Origin: Candidatus Koribacter versatilis Ellin345
GTDB lineage: Bacteria > Acidobacteriota > Terriglobia > Terriglobales > Acidobacteriaceae
Reading direction: 5' to 3'
Assembly: GCF_000014005.1 (NCBI RefSeq)
Contig: NC_008009.1
Location: 4,774,001-4,838,000 of the forward strand
DNA length: 64,000 nucleotides
The notes below the pieces were generated by a model. That model was given only the letters and a program-made list of their open reading frames with translations. It did not search any database and had not been told where the DNA came from. How positions within the stretch are numbered: the first letter of the stretch is position 1; each line of letters starts with the position of its first letter. This document shows positions 31,289 through 38,935 of the stretch, piece by piece. The position numbers and the translations under genes are program-made.

Positions 31289-33484
31289 TTAGAACGTAGC
31301 CGATTGTTTCTGCGGAAGGTCTTGCGACGATCCGCCGACCATAAAGCTATAGCTGCCCGGAACCAGCTTCCATCCGTTCGACGCTTCATCGAAGACCGAT
31401 AGATATTTCGCTGGCACGGTTACGCTCACTTCCTTCGATTCACCCGCATTAAGATGGACTTTGGTGAAGCCCACCAAACGCTTCGGAGGCTCCTGCGCTT
31501 CCGCCGGAAGCGATGCGTAGACTTGCGCGATCTCGTCGCCCCCTCGCTTTCCGGTATTTTTCACCGTGAAGCTCACAGTTGTCGTCTTCCCGCTGGAAAC
31601 CTTCAATCCGCTGTACTGATACGTGGTGTAGGAGAGCCCGAAGCCAAACGGGAACAGGACCGGCTTCTTCTCGGCGTCATACCACTTGTACCCGACTTTT
31701 ACGCCCTCGTCGTATGTCGCTGTGACCGTAGCCTTCGCGAGTTCGGGGTGCATATAGGTTTCCATTGGATTCGGGTTCGGGGGAGGCACCGCGAGCTTCG
31801 GATGCGGCACGTCTTCTACGCTGCGCGGGAAAGTCATCGGCAGCTTTCCGGAGGGATTCACATCGCCGAACAAAATGTTCGCGACGGCGTCGGCACCCTT
31901 GCTGCCTCCGTACCAGGCTTCCACTACGCCGCTGACTTTATCGAGCCACGGCATGGTGACCGCAGTACCGGATTCTAGAACAACAATCGTCCGCGGATTT
32001 GCAGCGGCAACGCGCTCGATCAGTTCATCCTGGCCGAAAGGCAGTGTCAGATCAGGCAGGTCCATGCCTTCACTGATCCATTGATGTACAAACACGATCG
32101 CGATGTCGGACTGCTTGGCAAGCGCGGCGGCTTTGCTCTTGTCCGAGCCGGAGCGCCAGTCAACTTTCGCATTCGGTAGCTTGGCTTGCACAGCCTTCAG
32201 CGGCGAGGTTGGGAACCAGACATGGGCTTGCCACTCATGCGACGGACCCGGAGGATCCACCTGCGCGGAGCCACCACCAGAGATCATTCCGAAATCGGCC
32301 TTCTCTCCGATAATTGCGACAGACTTGATCGAGTCTTTGTCGAGCGGAAGAATGTTGTTGCCATTCTTTAGAAGAACGATGCTCCCCTCTTCGATCTTGC
32401 GCGCGGTTTCGAGACCTGCTTCAACATCAACGACAGCTTTCACAACCGGATTGTCGACGATGCCTGACGCAAACTCGGTGCGCAGAATGCGCCGAACATG
32501 GTCGTCGAGTTCCGACATTGGGATTTTGCCCGAGTCGAGACCGGCCTTGAATTTGTCGGAATAGAAAATGCCGAATGGCTGTTCGTTGTCTAGGCCGGCA
32601 GCGGACGATTCGATCGTGCTGTGGGTGGCCCCCCAATCGGAAACTACGAAGCCCTTAAAGTTCCAGTCCTTCTTCAAAACATCGGTAAGCAGATACTTGT
32701 TCTGGCAAGCGTACGTGCCGTTCACCAGGTTGTACGAGCACATCACTGCGCCCGGCTGTCCGATCTCGATACCGATTTCAAACGCGAGAAGGTCGGTCTC
32801 GCGCATCGCGCGCTTGCTGATCACGACGTCAACTTCCGTTCGACCGCTCTCCTGGTCGTTGACGGCATAGTGCTTCGTGTCGCCGATGACGTGCTGCGCC
32901 TGCTCACACTTGATCCGATTGCCAACCAAAGTTCCAGCGAGAATCGGGTCTTCGCCCATGTATTCGAAGGTGCGGCCGTTGCGCGGTTCGCGGGTGATGT
33001 TCACCCCTCCGCCGAGTGTCATGTTGTAGCCCTGCGCGCGCAGTTCACGACCGATGAGTGCGCCATACTCGCACGCGGCCTGCGGGTCCCAACTCGCGGC
33101 TGAGCCCAGGTTCGACGGTAACGCTGTGGAATACCGGCCATTCTTTGCGCTGCTACGAACGCCATACGCCGCATCGCTCATCTGGATGAGCGGGATTCCA
33201 AGCCGTTCCACACCGAGGACGAATCCGGCGCCGCCATTTCCGAGCGCCTTGTTCGGCATCGGAATCCCGAACTCTGCCATTTCTTCCATGCCCTGGCCGT
33301 GGATGAGGTTGATCTTCTCGTCTACAGTCATTTCCTTCAGCACGAGTTCGGCGCGCTCATCGGCGGATTTGTTTTTGTCCATCCAGGGCTTCTTCATGAG
33401 TTCGGCCCTGGGATCCGGGCGCTGCGCAGAACCAAACATTGACAGCGCTAAAGTGGTGGCAAGAAATACGCGAGAAATCTTCAT
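31289..33484 (-). CDS. Glycoside hydrolase family 3 beta-glucosidase-type enzyme, secreted
   Basis: A 731-residue GH3 enzyme that releases terminal beta-linked glucose or xylose from oligosaccharides in the periplasm or outside. A signal peptide (residues 1-20, cleaved near GSA) is followed by the GH3 N-terminal barrel with KHYAVNDQE and the nucleophile region GFVVSDWGATH (D283). Then come the alpha/beta sandwich C-domain (SIVLLKNGNNILPLD) and a fibronectin III-like domain (about 600-725, GFGLSYTTYQY...GDEIAQVY). Length is normal. No sugar transporter or sigma factor is adjacent, so it appears to be a stand-alone scavenging enzyme. Confidence 0.94.
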   Translation of the reverse strand: MKISRVFLATTLALSMFGSAQRPDPRAELMKKPWMDKNKSADERAELVLKEMTVDEKINLIHGQGMEEMAEFGIPMPNKALGNGGAGFVLGVERLGIPLIQMSDAAYGVRSSAKNGRYSTALPSNLGSAASWDPQAACEYGALIGRELRAQGYNMTLGGGVNITREPRNGRTFEYMGEDPILAGTLVGNRIKCEQAQHVIGDTKHYAVNDQESGRTEVDVVISKRAMRETDLLAFEIGIEIGQPGAVMCSYNLVNGTYACQNKYLLTDVLKKDWNFKGFVVSDWGATHSTIESSAAGLDNEQPFGIFYSDKFKAGLDSGKIPMSELDDHVRRILRTEFASGIVDNPVVKAVVDVEAGLETARKIEEGSIVLLKNGNNILPLDKDSIKSVAIIGEKADFGMISGGGSAQVDPPGPSHEWQAHVWFPTSPLKAVQAKLPNAKVDWRSGSDKSKAAALAKQSDIAIVFVHQWISEGMDLPDLTLPFGQDELIERVAAANPRTIVVLESGTAVTMPWLDKVSGVVEAWYGGSKGADAVANILFGDVNPSGKLPMTFPRSVEDVPHPKLAVPPPNPNPMETYMHPELAKATVTATYDEGVKVGYKWYDAEKKPVLFPFGFGLSYTTYQYSGLKVSSGKTTTVSFTVKNTGKRGGDEIAQVYASLPAEAQEPPKRLVGFTKVHLNAGESKEVSVTVPAKYLSVFDEASNGWKLVPGSYSFMVGGSSQDLPQKQSATF

Positions 33485-33640
33485 AGGTGGGGACTCCGTA
33501 GCGGATCGCGATTGGGGTCGCGGTGCGCTAGCAAATCGTTATTCTAAACGCCGCGGAGTAGGGTACATGAGAGATCGGCACCGAGCAACACCGATCCATA
33601 ATCTATGTAAGAGAGGGGATCTCGAAAATATCGCTGGTTT

Positions 33641-34030
33641 CTACGCGGGGATCGGGGAACAAAATTCTCGTCCCTCAAGAACCAGTTTCGCGGCAGTCAC
33701 GAGGTCCTGATACATCCGCAGCTTCGAAACGCACCCTAGCACCCCGGTGTTGCGAGCGAGGTCTCGAAGGTCAGCGCTATACTCCACGCTCAGAAATACG
33801 ATCCGCACGTCCTGCTCAGATTTCGCGAGTTCTCGCGCCGCCGCAAAACCGTCGAGTACGGGCATGGAAACGTCCAGCACAACCAGGTCCGGTCGCAGTC
33901 GGCGATACTCCGAAATTGCGTCTAACCCGTTGCTCGCAAAACCTACAACTTCAAAATGCGGTCCCAGCAAATCTGCAATTGATTCCAGGAACTGTTTGTT
34001 GTCGTCCACAACCAAGACCCGAGCCTTCAC
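33641..34030 (-). CDS. Single-domain response regulator (REC only)
   Basis: A 129-residue receiver domain without an output domain. It has D9/D10, phospho-acceptor D53 (VLDVSMP) and a conserved Lys in GCVSKLR, and ends EFCSPIPA. The sequence is of NarL/FixJ type, as if the helix-turn-helix had been lost; a similar stand-alone receiver is at 60289-60687. It is divergent from a NarX-like kinase gene across about 200 bp. It may act as a phosphate sink or a protein-protein switch. Confidence 0.88.
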   Translation of the reverse strand: MKARVLVVDDNKQFLESIADLLGPHFEVVGFASNGLDAISEYRRLRPDLVVLDVSMPVLDGFAAARELAKSEQDVRIVFLSVEYSADLRDLARNTGVLGCVSKLRMYQDLVTAAKLVLEGREFCSPIPA

Positions 34031-34228
34031 TGCGTGGTACCTCCGTCTAAAAGAACCCGCTCGCCGGCCATAAGTTTTGGATGACAGTTATGGCAGGAAG
34101 GTGGCAGCCCGGTTGGCCGCTGCCAGAGCTACTTCGAGCTACAATGTTGCCAGCCAAAACTCAATTGAATCGTCCAAGTGACGGTTTCGACCCCCTCAAA
34201 ACTGATCCTTTTTCGGCGGCGGTACAAA

Positions 34229-34978
34229 ATGTCTCACCTGCCAAAATCTCGAGCGCCCAATCTAAAAAAAGCACTCCGCGATCCGCGCCACGCCGAAAAG
34301 GTTCCTGATGTGACGGAGTTAATGAAGGCGCAGGAGGAACTGAAGAGCCTCAGCCAAAAGTTGATTACGGCACACGAAGAAGAGCGTAGCTATCTCGCCC
34401 GCGAGTTGCACGACGACACGAGTCAAAGACTGGCTCTGCTGGCAATCCAACTAGAAGCGCTAGCCATGAACCTGCCTCAAAAAAAGGCAACTCTCAGAGC
34501 GGCGTTAATGGACATGCACAAGAGTGTCACCGATCTTGCTGCGGACATTCACGCGCTCTCGCGCCAACTGCATCCGTCCGTTCTCGATCGCCTGGGAGCT
34601 GTAGCTGCGATACGCGGCCTCTGTGACCAGGTTCGTGCGCAGCGTGGTATCTCGGTAACGTTTTCCGGCGCGGATATTTCGGACGCTCTTCCGAGAGAAT
34701 CGGCTTTGTGCCTGTACCGGATCGCGGAAGAAGCCATTACCAACGCGATAAAACATGGAAGCGCAACGGAACTCGTGGTTGAACTGTCTCAGAGATCGAA
34801 CGCAGTCGTTCTTACGATTCGCGACAACGGCAGTGGTTTCGATCTTAGAGCGCAGTCCGAAGGACTCGGGTTTCTGAGTATGCGCGAGCGCTTGCGACTG
34901 GCATCGGGATCGCTTTTGGTTCGATCGGCGTCGGGCGAAGGCACCGCTATCGAAGCTTCTATTCCGTTGTCCCGTTGA
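34229..34978 (+). CDS. NarX/DegS-type cytoplasmic sensor histidine kinase
   Basis: From the ATG at 34229 the protein has 249 residues. After a basic N-terminus, a HisKA_3 dimerisation domain has phospho-acceptor H61 in ELHDDTSQRLALL. A HATPase domain follows with EEAITNAIKHG, DNGSGFD and GLGFLSMRERL. There is no membrane helix or recognisable sensor domain, so input probably comes from a partner. Kinases of this class phosphorylate NarL/FixJ regulators, and one is encoded just downstream (35365-36006). An in-frame GTG at 34178 is possible but is less supported. Confidence 0.88.
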   Translation: MSHLPKSRAPNLKKALRDPRHAEKVPDVTELMKAQEELKSLSQKLITAHEEERSYLARELHDDTSQRLALLAIQLEALAMNLPQKKATLRAALMDMHKSVTDLAADIHALSRQLHPSVLDRLGAVAAIRGLCDQVRAQRGISVTFSGADISDALPRESALCLYRIAEEAITNAIKHGSATELVVELSQRSNAVVLTIRDNGSGFDLRAQSEGLGFLSMRERLRLASGSLLVRSASGEGTAIEASIPLSR

Positions 34979-34989
34979 TTCGCAGGCAA

Positions 34990-35151
34990 GAAAAAAGGGT
35001 AACCCAACGGATTACCCGAAGATGAGCTGCGTGCATCCGACTCGCTGTCTCTGTATCCCAACATTCCTTACGAAATGAGGAGCACGCGACGTGGCGGGAA
35101 GCTACGTCGCGGGCTTGGGGGTTATGCGTCCATTTCGGGTTCGCTCAATTG
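34990..35151 (-). ncRNA. Candidate small RNA (about 160 nt) under the CTG-N10-CAGT promoter
   Basis: On the reverse strand a promoter of the shared type (35158-35203) points leftward into a stretch with no convincing protein gene. About 160 nt later it ends in a hairpin with six Us (34991-35017). Inside, CGCGACGT and ACGTCGCG (about 35085-35111) form a perfect 8-bp stem. The start is predicted near 35151. An alternative is a short peptide gene (ATGTTGGGATAC... after AAGGA), but its frame runs through the terminator. The element lies between the NarX-like kinase and the NarL-type regulator genes. Existence as a transcript is inferred. Confidence 0.45.
34991..35017 (-). terminator. Rho-independent terminator on the reverse strand
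   Basis: GGGTAA-N9-TTACCC followed by TTTTTT is seen only when read on the minus strand; the plus strand lacks a T-run. No annotated minus-strand gene lies upstream for more than 2 kb, which is why a small RNA is proposed. Confidence 0.75.
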
Positions 35152-35157
35152 TTTTGC

Positions 35158-35203
35158 AGCTTAGACGTTCCGAAATCGCATTAAAACTGGCAGAAATACT
35201 AGA
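35158..35203 (-). promoter_or_regulatory. CTG-N10-CAGT box promoter facing the candidate small RNA
   Basis: Reverse-strand dyad TCTAGTATTTCTGCCAGT (35203 down to 35186) is followed after 22 bp by TAAGCT (35163 down to 35158). The hexamer and spacing are identical to those of the RND-operon promoter at 42690. Confidence 0.55.
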
Positions 35204-35293
35204 CTGGATCAGAAACCCTTCAGGGAATTTTCTTCACGCCGAGCAACAATATCGTTTCACGATGTAGCACCGCGAGTGTTCGCGATCTCGGCA

Positions 35294-35339
35294 ACTGACA
35301 TTTTTGCCAGTACATGAACGTGCCTCTGGAACATAGATT
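35294..35339 (+). promoter_or_regulatory. CTG-N10-CAGT box promoter of the NarL-type regulator gene
   Basis: Perfect half-sites ACTG/CAGT (35294-35311) are followed after 22 bp by TAGATT (35334-35339). The promoter overlaps an upstream in-frame ATG at 35314, so translation should begin at 35365 instead. The 34979-35364 gap (386 bp) holds this promoter, the candidate small RNA and its promoter. Confidence 0.65.
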
Positions 35340-35364
35340 GACAGCGTTCCGAATCGTGAAACCG

Positions 35365-36006
35365 ATGCCACCTCGCGCACGCATCATCATTGCCGATGAC
35401 CACACGCTCGTCGCGGAAGCATGTAAGAAGTTGCTTGAAGGCGACTACGACGTGGTGGCAGTGGTGCGTGATGGCAGGGCGCTCGTGCACTCTGCGTCAC
35501 AACTGCAACCGAACGTTGTCGTCATCGACATCAACATGCCGCTCTTGAACGGGTTGGACGCCGGCCAGCAAATTAAGAAAGCATCTCCCGCCGTGCAACT
35601 GGTGTTTCTCACGATGAGCGAGGAACCCGAACTCGTGAAGGAAGCGTTTCGCTGTGGTGCATCCGCGTACGTCGTAAAGACGGGTGCGGCTGCTGAACTG
35701 GTCACCGCTGTCCAGGAAGTTCTTTCCGGACACACCTACCTCTCCCCATCGCTGGCGCGCGAGAGCGCAGCTTCACCCACTCGTCCCGGATTTGGGATCG
35801 ATTCCGATGTACCGCTCACCGAGCGTCAGCGCGAGGTTTTGCAACTCCTGGCGGAAGGCCGGTCGATGAAGGAAGTCGGGGCCATTTTAAAGCTCACGAC
35901 ACGCACCGTCGCCTTTCATAAATACCGTATTATGAAGGCGGTACATGCCCGCAACAACGCCGAGCTGGTGCGCTACGCGATCAAGAAGCACATTCTTCCC
36001 GCTTAG
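35365..36006 (+). CDS. NarL/FixJ-family response regulator
   Basis: A 213-residue two-domain regulator. The receiver has D11/D12, phospho-acceptor D55 (VIDINMPLLNG) and a conserved Lys (VVKTG). The C-terminal LuxR-type helix-turn-helix is LTERQREVLQLLAEGRSMKEVGAILKLTTRTVAFHKYRI. It is highly similar to the regulator at 38037-38678, indicating paralogues. The start is set at 35365 because the likely -10 element lies at 35334 and the receiver begins at MPPRARIIIADDH. The NarX-like kinase gene upstream is the likely phosphate donor. A perfect dyad sits in its own promoter, which suggests autoregulation. Confidence 0.92.
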   Translation: MPPRARIIIADDHTLVAEACKKLLEGDYDVVAVVRDGRALVHSASQLQPNVVVIDINMPLLNGLDAGQQIKKASPAVQLVFLTMSEEPELVKEAFRCGASAYVVKTGAAAELVTAVQEVLSGHTYLSPSLARESAASPTRPGFGIDSDVPLTERQREVLQLLAEGRSMKEVGAILKLTTRTVAFHKYRIMKAVHARNNAELVRYAIKKHILPA

Positions 36007-36011
36007 TGCCG

Positions 36012-36058
36012 ACTGTAAAAGTTGCCAGTATCTGCAATCACCGACAGTTTCTTAGCAT
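36012..36058 (+). promoter_or_regulatory. CTG-N10-CAGT box promoter of the BON-domain lipoprotein gene
   Basis: ACTGTAAAAGTTGCCAGT (36012-36029), with both half-sites perfect, is followed after 23 bp by TAGCAT (36053-36058). The predicted start near 36065 gives a 67-nt leader. Confidence 0.6.
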
Positions 36059-36131
36059 TCGTGCTGAAATGGCATTGCGCCTTGCCGTGGCGCGCCGTCA
36101 CAGTTCGCTTGAATACCCTTGAGGAGAGACT

Positions 36132-37091
36132 ATGCGTAAACGCTTCATGCTGCACTTCGTGTTGATCATGATGATCACATTCTGGCTGAGTTGCACGAAA
36201 AAGCCGGATGACAATTTGATTAAGAGCGATATTCAAAACAAGGTCAATGCCGACGCGGACTTAGCGGACTTAAAGGATAATGGCCTCGAAGTCGATTCAG
36301 CCGAGGGAAAGGTCACCATCCACGGCACTGTCGAAACCGAAGCAGAGCGGATCAAAGCCAAAACTCTCGCGAAGGCCGAGCCGGGTGTGGTCTCCGTCGA
36401 AGATGAGATCATCGTAGACCCTTCGGCGGAAACGCTGGCTGCAAGTCAACCGCTAGCGGCTGCAGGAACCGCTCCGGCCGGCACTGCACCGGCAGCAGGC
36501 GGCTCGTCCGCAGCAGCGCCAGAGCCCGCGCCTGAACCGGCAAAGTCCGAACCGGAGCCGCCTCCGCCGCCGAAACCGGTTGTATTGCCTGCTGGAACGA
36601 TTTTCAACGTTCGTTTAGGGGAGCCCTTGAGTTCGAAAAACGCTCAACCGGGACAGACCTTCGCGGCGAGTATGGCGAACCCAATTACAGTCGGCGGGAG
36701 AACCGTGATCCCTTCAGGATCGAGCGCTCAGGGGGTGGTTCGTGACGCGAAGAAGGCCGGCAAGTTCAAGGGCGGCGCAGTTCTCACCCTTGATCTCACT
36801 GCCCTTACCATCAAGGGTCACACATACAACATCAACACAGTGGACTTGTCCCGGGCCACGAAGGGAAAAGGTAAGCGCACCGCGGGCGTCGTGGCCGGAG
36901 GCGCCGGGGCAGGTGCCGCGATCGGCGGACTTGCTGGCGGCGGCAAAGGCGCCGGAATCGGGGCGTTGGTGGGAGTGACTGCCGGAACGATTGGTGCAGC
37001 AACGACCGGCAACGATCGCGATATCCAACTTGCATCGGAGGCGGTAGTCAGCTTCGAGCTTGAGGAGCCTCTCACACTGAAGCCCGAATAA
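36132..37091 (+). CDS. BON-domain lipoprotein with Pro/Ala linker and glycine-zipper tail
   Basis: A 319-residue predicted lipoprotein: signal sequence ending in the lipobox-like LSC at about residues 19-21, then one BON domain (about 30-100: DIQNKVNADADLADLKDNGLEVDSAEGKVTIHGTV). A Pro/Ala/Glu-rich spacer (about 105-155) follows, then a beta-rich region beginning LPAGTIFNVRLGEPL, and a Gly/Ala zipper (GVVAGGAGAGAAIGGLAGG) that could insert in a membrane. BON proteins (OsmY-like) bind membranes under osmotic or envelope stress. It has the shared promoter and a clear terminator, so it is a single-gene unit. Confidence 0.85.
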   Translation: MRKRFMLHFVLIMMITFWLSCTKKPDDNLIKSDIQNKVNADADLADLKDNGLEVDSAEGKVTIHGTVETEAERIKAKTLAKAEPGVVSVEDEIIVDPSAETLAASQPLAAAGTAPAGTAPAAGGSSAAAPEPAPEPAKSEPEPPPPPKPVVLPAGTIFNVRLGEPLSSKNAQPGQTFAASMANPITVGGRTVIPSGSSAQGVVRDAKKAGKFKGGAVLTLDLTALTIKGHTYNINTVDLSRATKGKGKRTAGVVAGGAGAGAAIGGLAGGGKGAGIGALVGVTAGTIGAATTGNDRDIQLASEAVVSFELEEPLTLKPE

Positions 37092-37110
37092 ATTGAAGGG
37101 ACAGTTACCG

Positions 37111-37144
37111 AGCGGTCGTGAGGGCCAGCCTCCGACCGCTTTTC
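37111..37144 (+). terminator. Rho-independent terminator after the BON lipoprotein gene
   Basis: AGCGGTCG (37111-37118) pairs with CGACCGCT (37133-37140), followed by TTTTCT. It sits between convergent genes. Confidence 0.8.
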
Positions 37145-37147
37145 TCT

Positions 37148-38026
37148 TCATCCTCTAGAAGACCCGTTAGCGCTGGATGACGCCCTGCGATCGGGATCCA
37201 AATATTTCACCAACAACACCTCATTCCCCTTTTCGCTGTAGATCAGCTCATCCACCATGCTTTGCGACAGCAGGATACCGAGGCCGCCAGGTCTTAAGGA
37301 CTGTTCTTCCCGCGCCAACAGATGACGGGTGGGATCCTCGGGAGGATTGTTAACCGCGGCGTGTTTCAATTCTTCAAGCGAAAATCCCGCGCCAGGGTCT
37401 TTCACCCGACACGCAACGGCGCGGCGGCCTCGCAAGTAGGAAATCTCAACATATTGTTGCGGATCGAAGTGGCCGCCGTGTTCCATCGCGTTGAGAAGCA
37501 TCTCGCGAAATGCATACGCGACGTCTTCCTTCTCCGGCGGATCAAGGTCCACCATCTCCTGGAAGAATTGCAACAGCCTCTCCGCAGTCCGGCGATCGCA
37601 GCGTGCGGCGAGTTTCACCCACGCCGGAGTGGCGGAGATCACTTCGATTCCGTCGTCCCAGCATTCTCCATCCGCTGCAATCTGAATCATCTCAGCGAGG
37701 GACGTGGGCTCAAAGGGCGCGGTAAAGCAGCCAAATGCGTGTTCGCGTAGCGAAGCAATGACATCTTCAGGAGTGCTCCCGCTGGCCAGAATGATCATCC
37801 GCGTGTGTAGTCGAATCCGCCGGATCTGCCGCAGAAGGTCGATATCAGTAGCGGCACTGGTGTTCTCACCGGTGATGATCAGATCGAATGCGCTGCCGCT
37901 TGCCGCGGTTTGGGCCTCGAGATTCGTCGCGACTCGAACAATCTGCCAGCCTGACATGGACGCACGAATCTGGCCGACCAGATCGGAATCCGGCCCGATG
38001 ATCATCGCCCTGCGGATCGACTCCAT
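37148..38026 (-). CDS. Receiver-like domain fused to RsbW-type ATPase (anti-sigma-like histidine kinase fold)
   Basis: A 292-residue protein. The N-terminal 125 residues have a receiver-like fold (MIIGPDSDLVGQIRASM...FDLIITGEN) but lack the acidic pair and a standard phospho-Asp, so it is probably a pseudo-receiver. The C-terminal part is a HATPase_c domain of the RsbW/SpoIIAB type (AFREMLLNAMEHGG, VKDPGAGFSLEEL, LRPGGLGILLSQSMVDEL) with no phospho-acceptor His. Such proteins bind anti-sigma or anti-anti-sigma partners. It begins 10 bp after the NarL-type regulator gene 38037-38678, so the two form an operon. Confidence 0.85.
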   Translation of the reverse strand: MESIRRAMIIGPDSDLVGQIRASMSGWQIVRVATNLEAQTAASGSAFDLIITGENTSAATDIDLLRQIRRIRLHTRMIILASGSTPEDVIASLREHAFGCFTAPFEPTSLAEMIQIAADGECWDDGIEVISATPAWVKLAARCDRRTAERLLQFFQEMVDLDPPEKEDVAYAFREMLLNAMEHGGHFDPQQYVEISYLRGRRAVACRVKDPGAGFSLEELKHAAVNNPPEDPTRHLLAREEQSLRPGGLGILLSQSMVDELIYSEKGNEVLLVKYLDPDRRASSSANGSSRG

Positions 38027-38036
38027 GGGGACGACT

Positions 38037-38678
38037 TCAGAGGCTCGTCATGCGGTTGCGAACTGCGTATTTCACGAGATCGGCGTTGTTCTTCGTGCCA
38101 AGAACTTCCATGATGCGGTACTTGTGGAACGCAACCGTACGCGTAGTCATGTTGAGGATCGCCGCAACTTCCTTCATCCCCTTACCTTCTGCGAGCAGTT
38201 GTAGTACCTCGCGCTGCCGGTCCGTGAGCTTATGGGTTTCGTCCACAAGCTTCTTGTGCTGCCAGAGCGAAAGATCAATCATTTCCCGCGGAATCGTAGG
38301 CGAAACGTAGGTTTTACCGCGGAGGACCTCGCGTACCGAGGCGACTACCTCCGAGGCGGCTGATGTCTTCACAAGGTAGGCGGAAGCGCCACGCCGAAAC
38401 GCTTCGGCGGCGATATCCGGATCCGGATTCATTGTCAGAAATATGATCTTGACCGTCGGCAGCTTCTGCTTGACCTGTTGTGCCGCGTCAAGGCCATTGA
38501 GTAGCGGCATGCCGACGTCGGCAATGATGACATCTGGCTTCAGTTCCACGGCCGCGCGCACCAAAGCCCTGCCATCGGTTGCAATGCCTACAACTTCGTA
38601 TTCCGTTTCGAGAAGTTTCTTGCAGAGTTCTGCCACCAGATTGTGGTCATCAGCCAAAAGTATTCGGGTGCGGTTCAT
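38037..38678 (-). CDS. NarL/FixJ-family response regulator (paralogue of 35365-36006)
   Basis: From the ATG at 38678, preceded by a strong GAGGAG, this is a 213-residue regulator. The receiver has phospho-acceptor D54 (IIADVGMPLLNG) and a VKTS lysine. The helix-turn-helix LTDRQREVLQLLAEGKGMKEVAAILNMTTRTVAFHKYRIMEVL is nearly the same as in the 35365 paralogue, so the two may read the same DNA sites. A longer frame beginning at 38804 is open, but the upstream residues do not belong to a receiver. It heads a two-gene operon with the RsbW-like protein. Unlike the paralogue, it has no CTG-N10-CAGT box that I can find. Confidence 0.92.
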   Translation of the reverse strand: MNRTRILLADDHNLVAELCKKLLETEYEVVGIATDGRALVRAAVELKPDVIIADVGMPLLNGLDAAQQVKQKLPTVKIIFLTMNPDPDIAAEAFRRGASAYLVKTSAASEVVASVREVLRGKTYVSPTIPREMIDLSLWQHKKLVDETHKLTDRQREVLQLLAEGKGMKEVAAILNMTTRTVAFHKYRIMEVLGTKNNADLVKYAVRNRMTSL

Positions 38679-38893
38679 CCGGATCTCCTCGAGGGAAAGG
38701 TCGTCGTAGGGGCCTGTACCGGGCAGGTTGGAACCCATCCTTGGGACGTGGGTCGCAACTCGCACGTGTCTCAGTCCGTCACTAATGCCGGACCAAAGCG
38801 ACACCTCAGCCCAATGAACTTATCTGCTGAATCGGGACAGAGTGTATCCATTCAGAGTATGAGAGTCCTGCGCATTGGCCAACTACATAAAGT

Positions 38894-38912
38894 GACAGGG
38901 GTACCCCCTGTC
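38894..38912. promoter_or_regulatory. Palindrome GACAGGGG-N3-CCCCTGTC
   Basis: It lies 23 bp beyond the patatin gene stop and about 215 bp before the NarL-type start on the same strand. It could be a terminator-like hairpin for the patatin mRNA, or an operator. There is no T-run longer than three. Confidence 0.4.
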
Positions 38913-38935
38913 CTTTCGAACAGGGTCACGGTTGG

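Noticed and set aside
34083-34115. GACAGT sequence upstream of the NarX-like kinase as another regulon box
   Set aside because: The left half-site is TAAG and no TA hexamer occurs 22-23 bp downstream.
34789-35064. Reverse-strand 91-codon frame overlapping the candidate small RNA
   Set aside because: It reads through a strong terminator and into the antisense of the kinase gene; a non-coding transcript explains the region better.
35314-35364. Upstream in-frame ATG extending the NarL-type regulator by 17 residues
   Set aside because: The extension crosses the predicted -10 element at 35334-35339, and the receiver domain begins at 35365.
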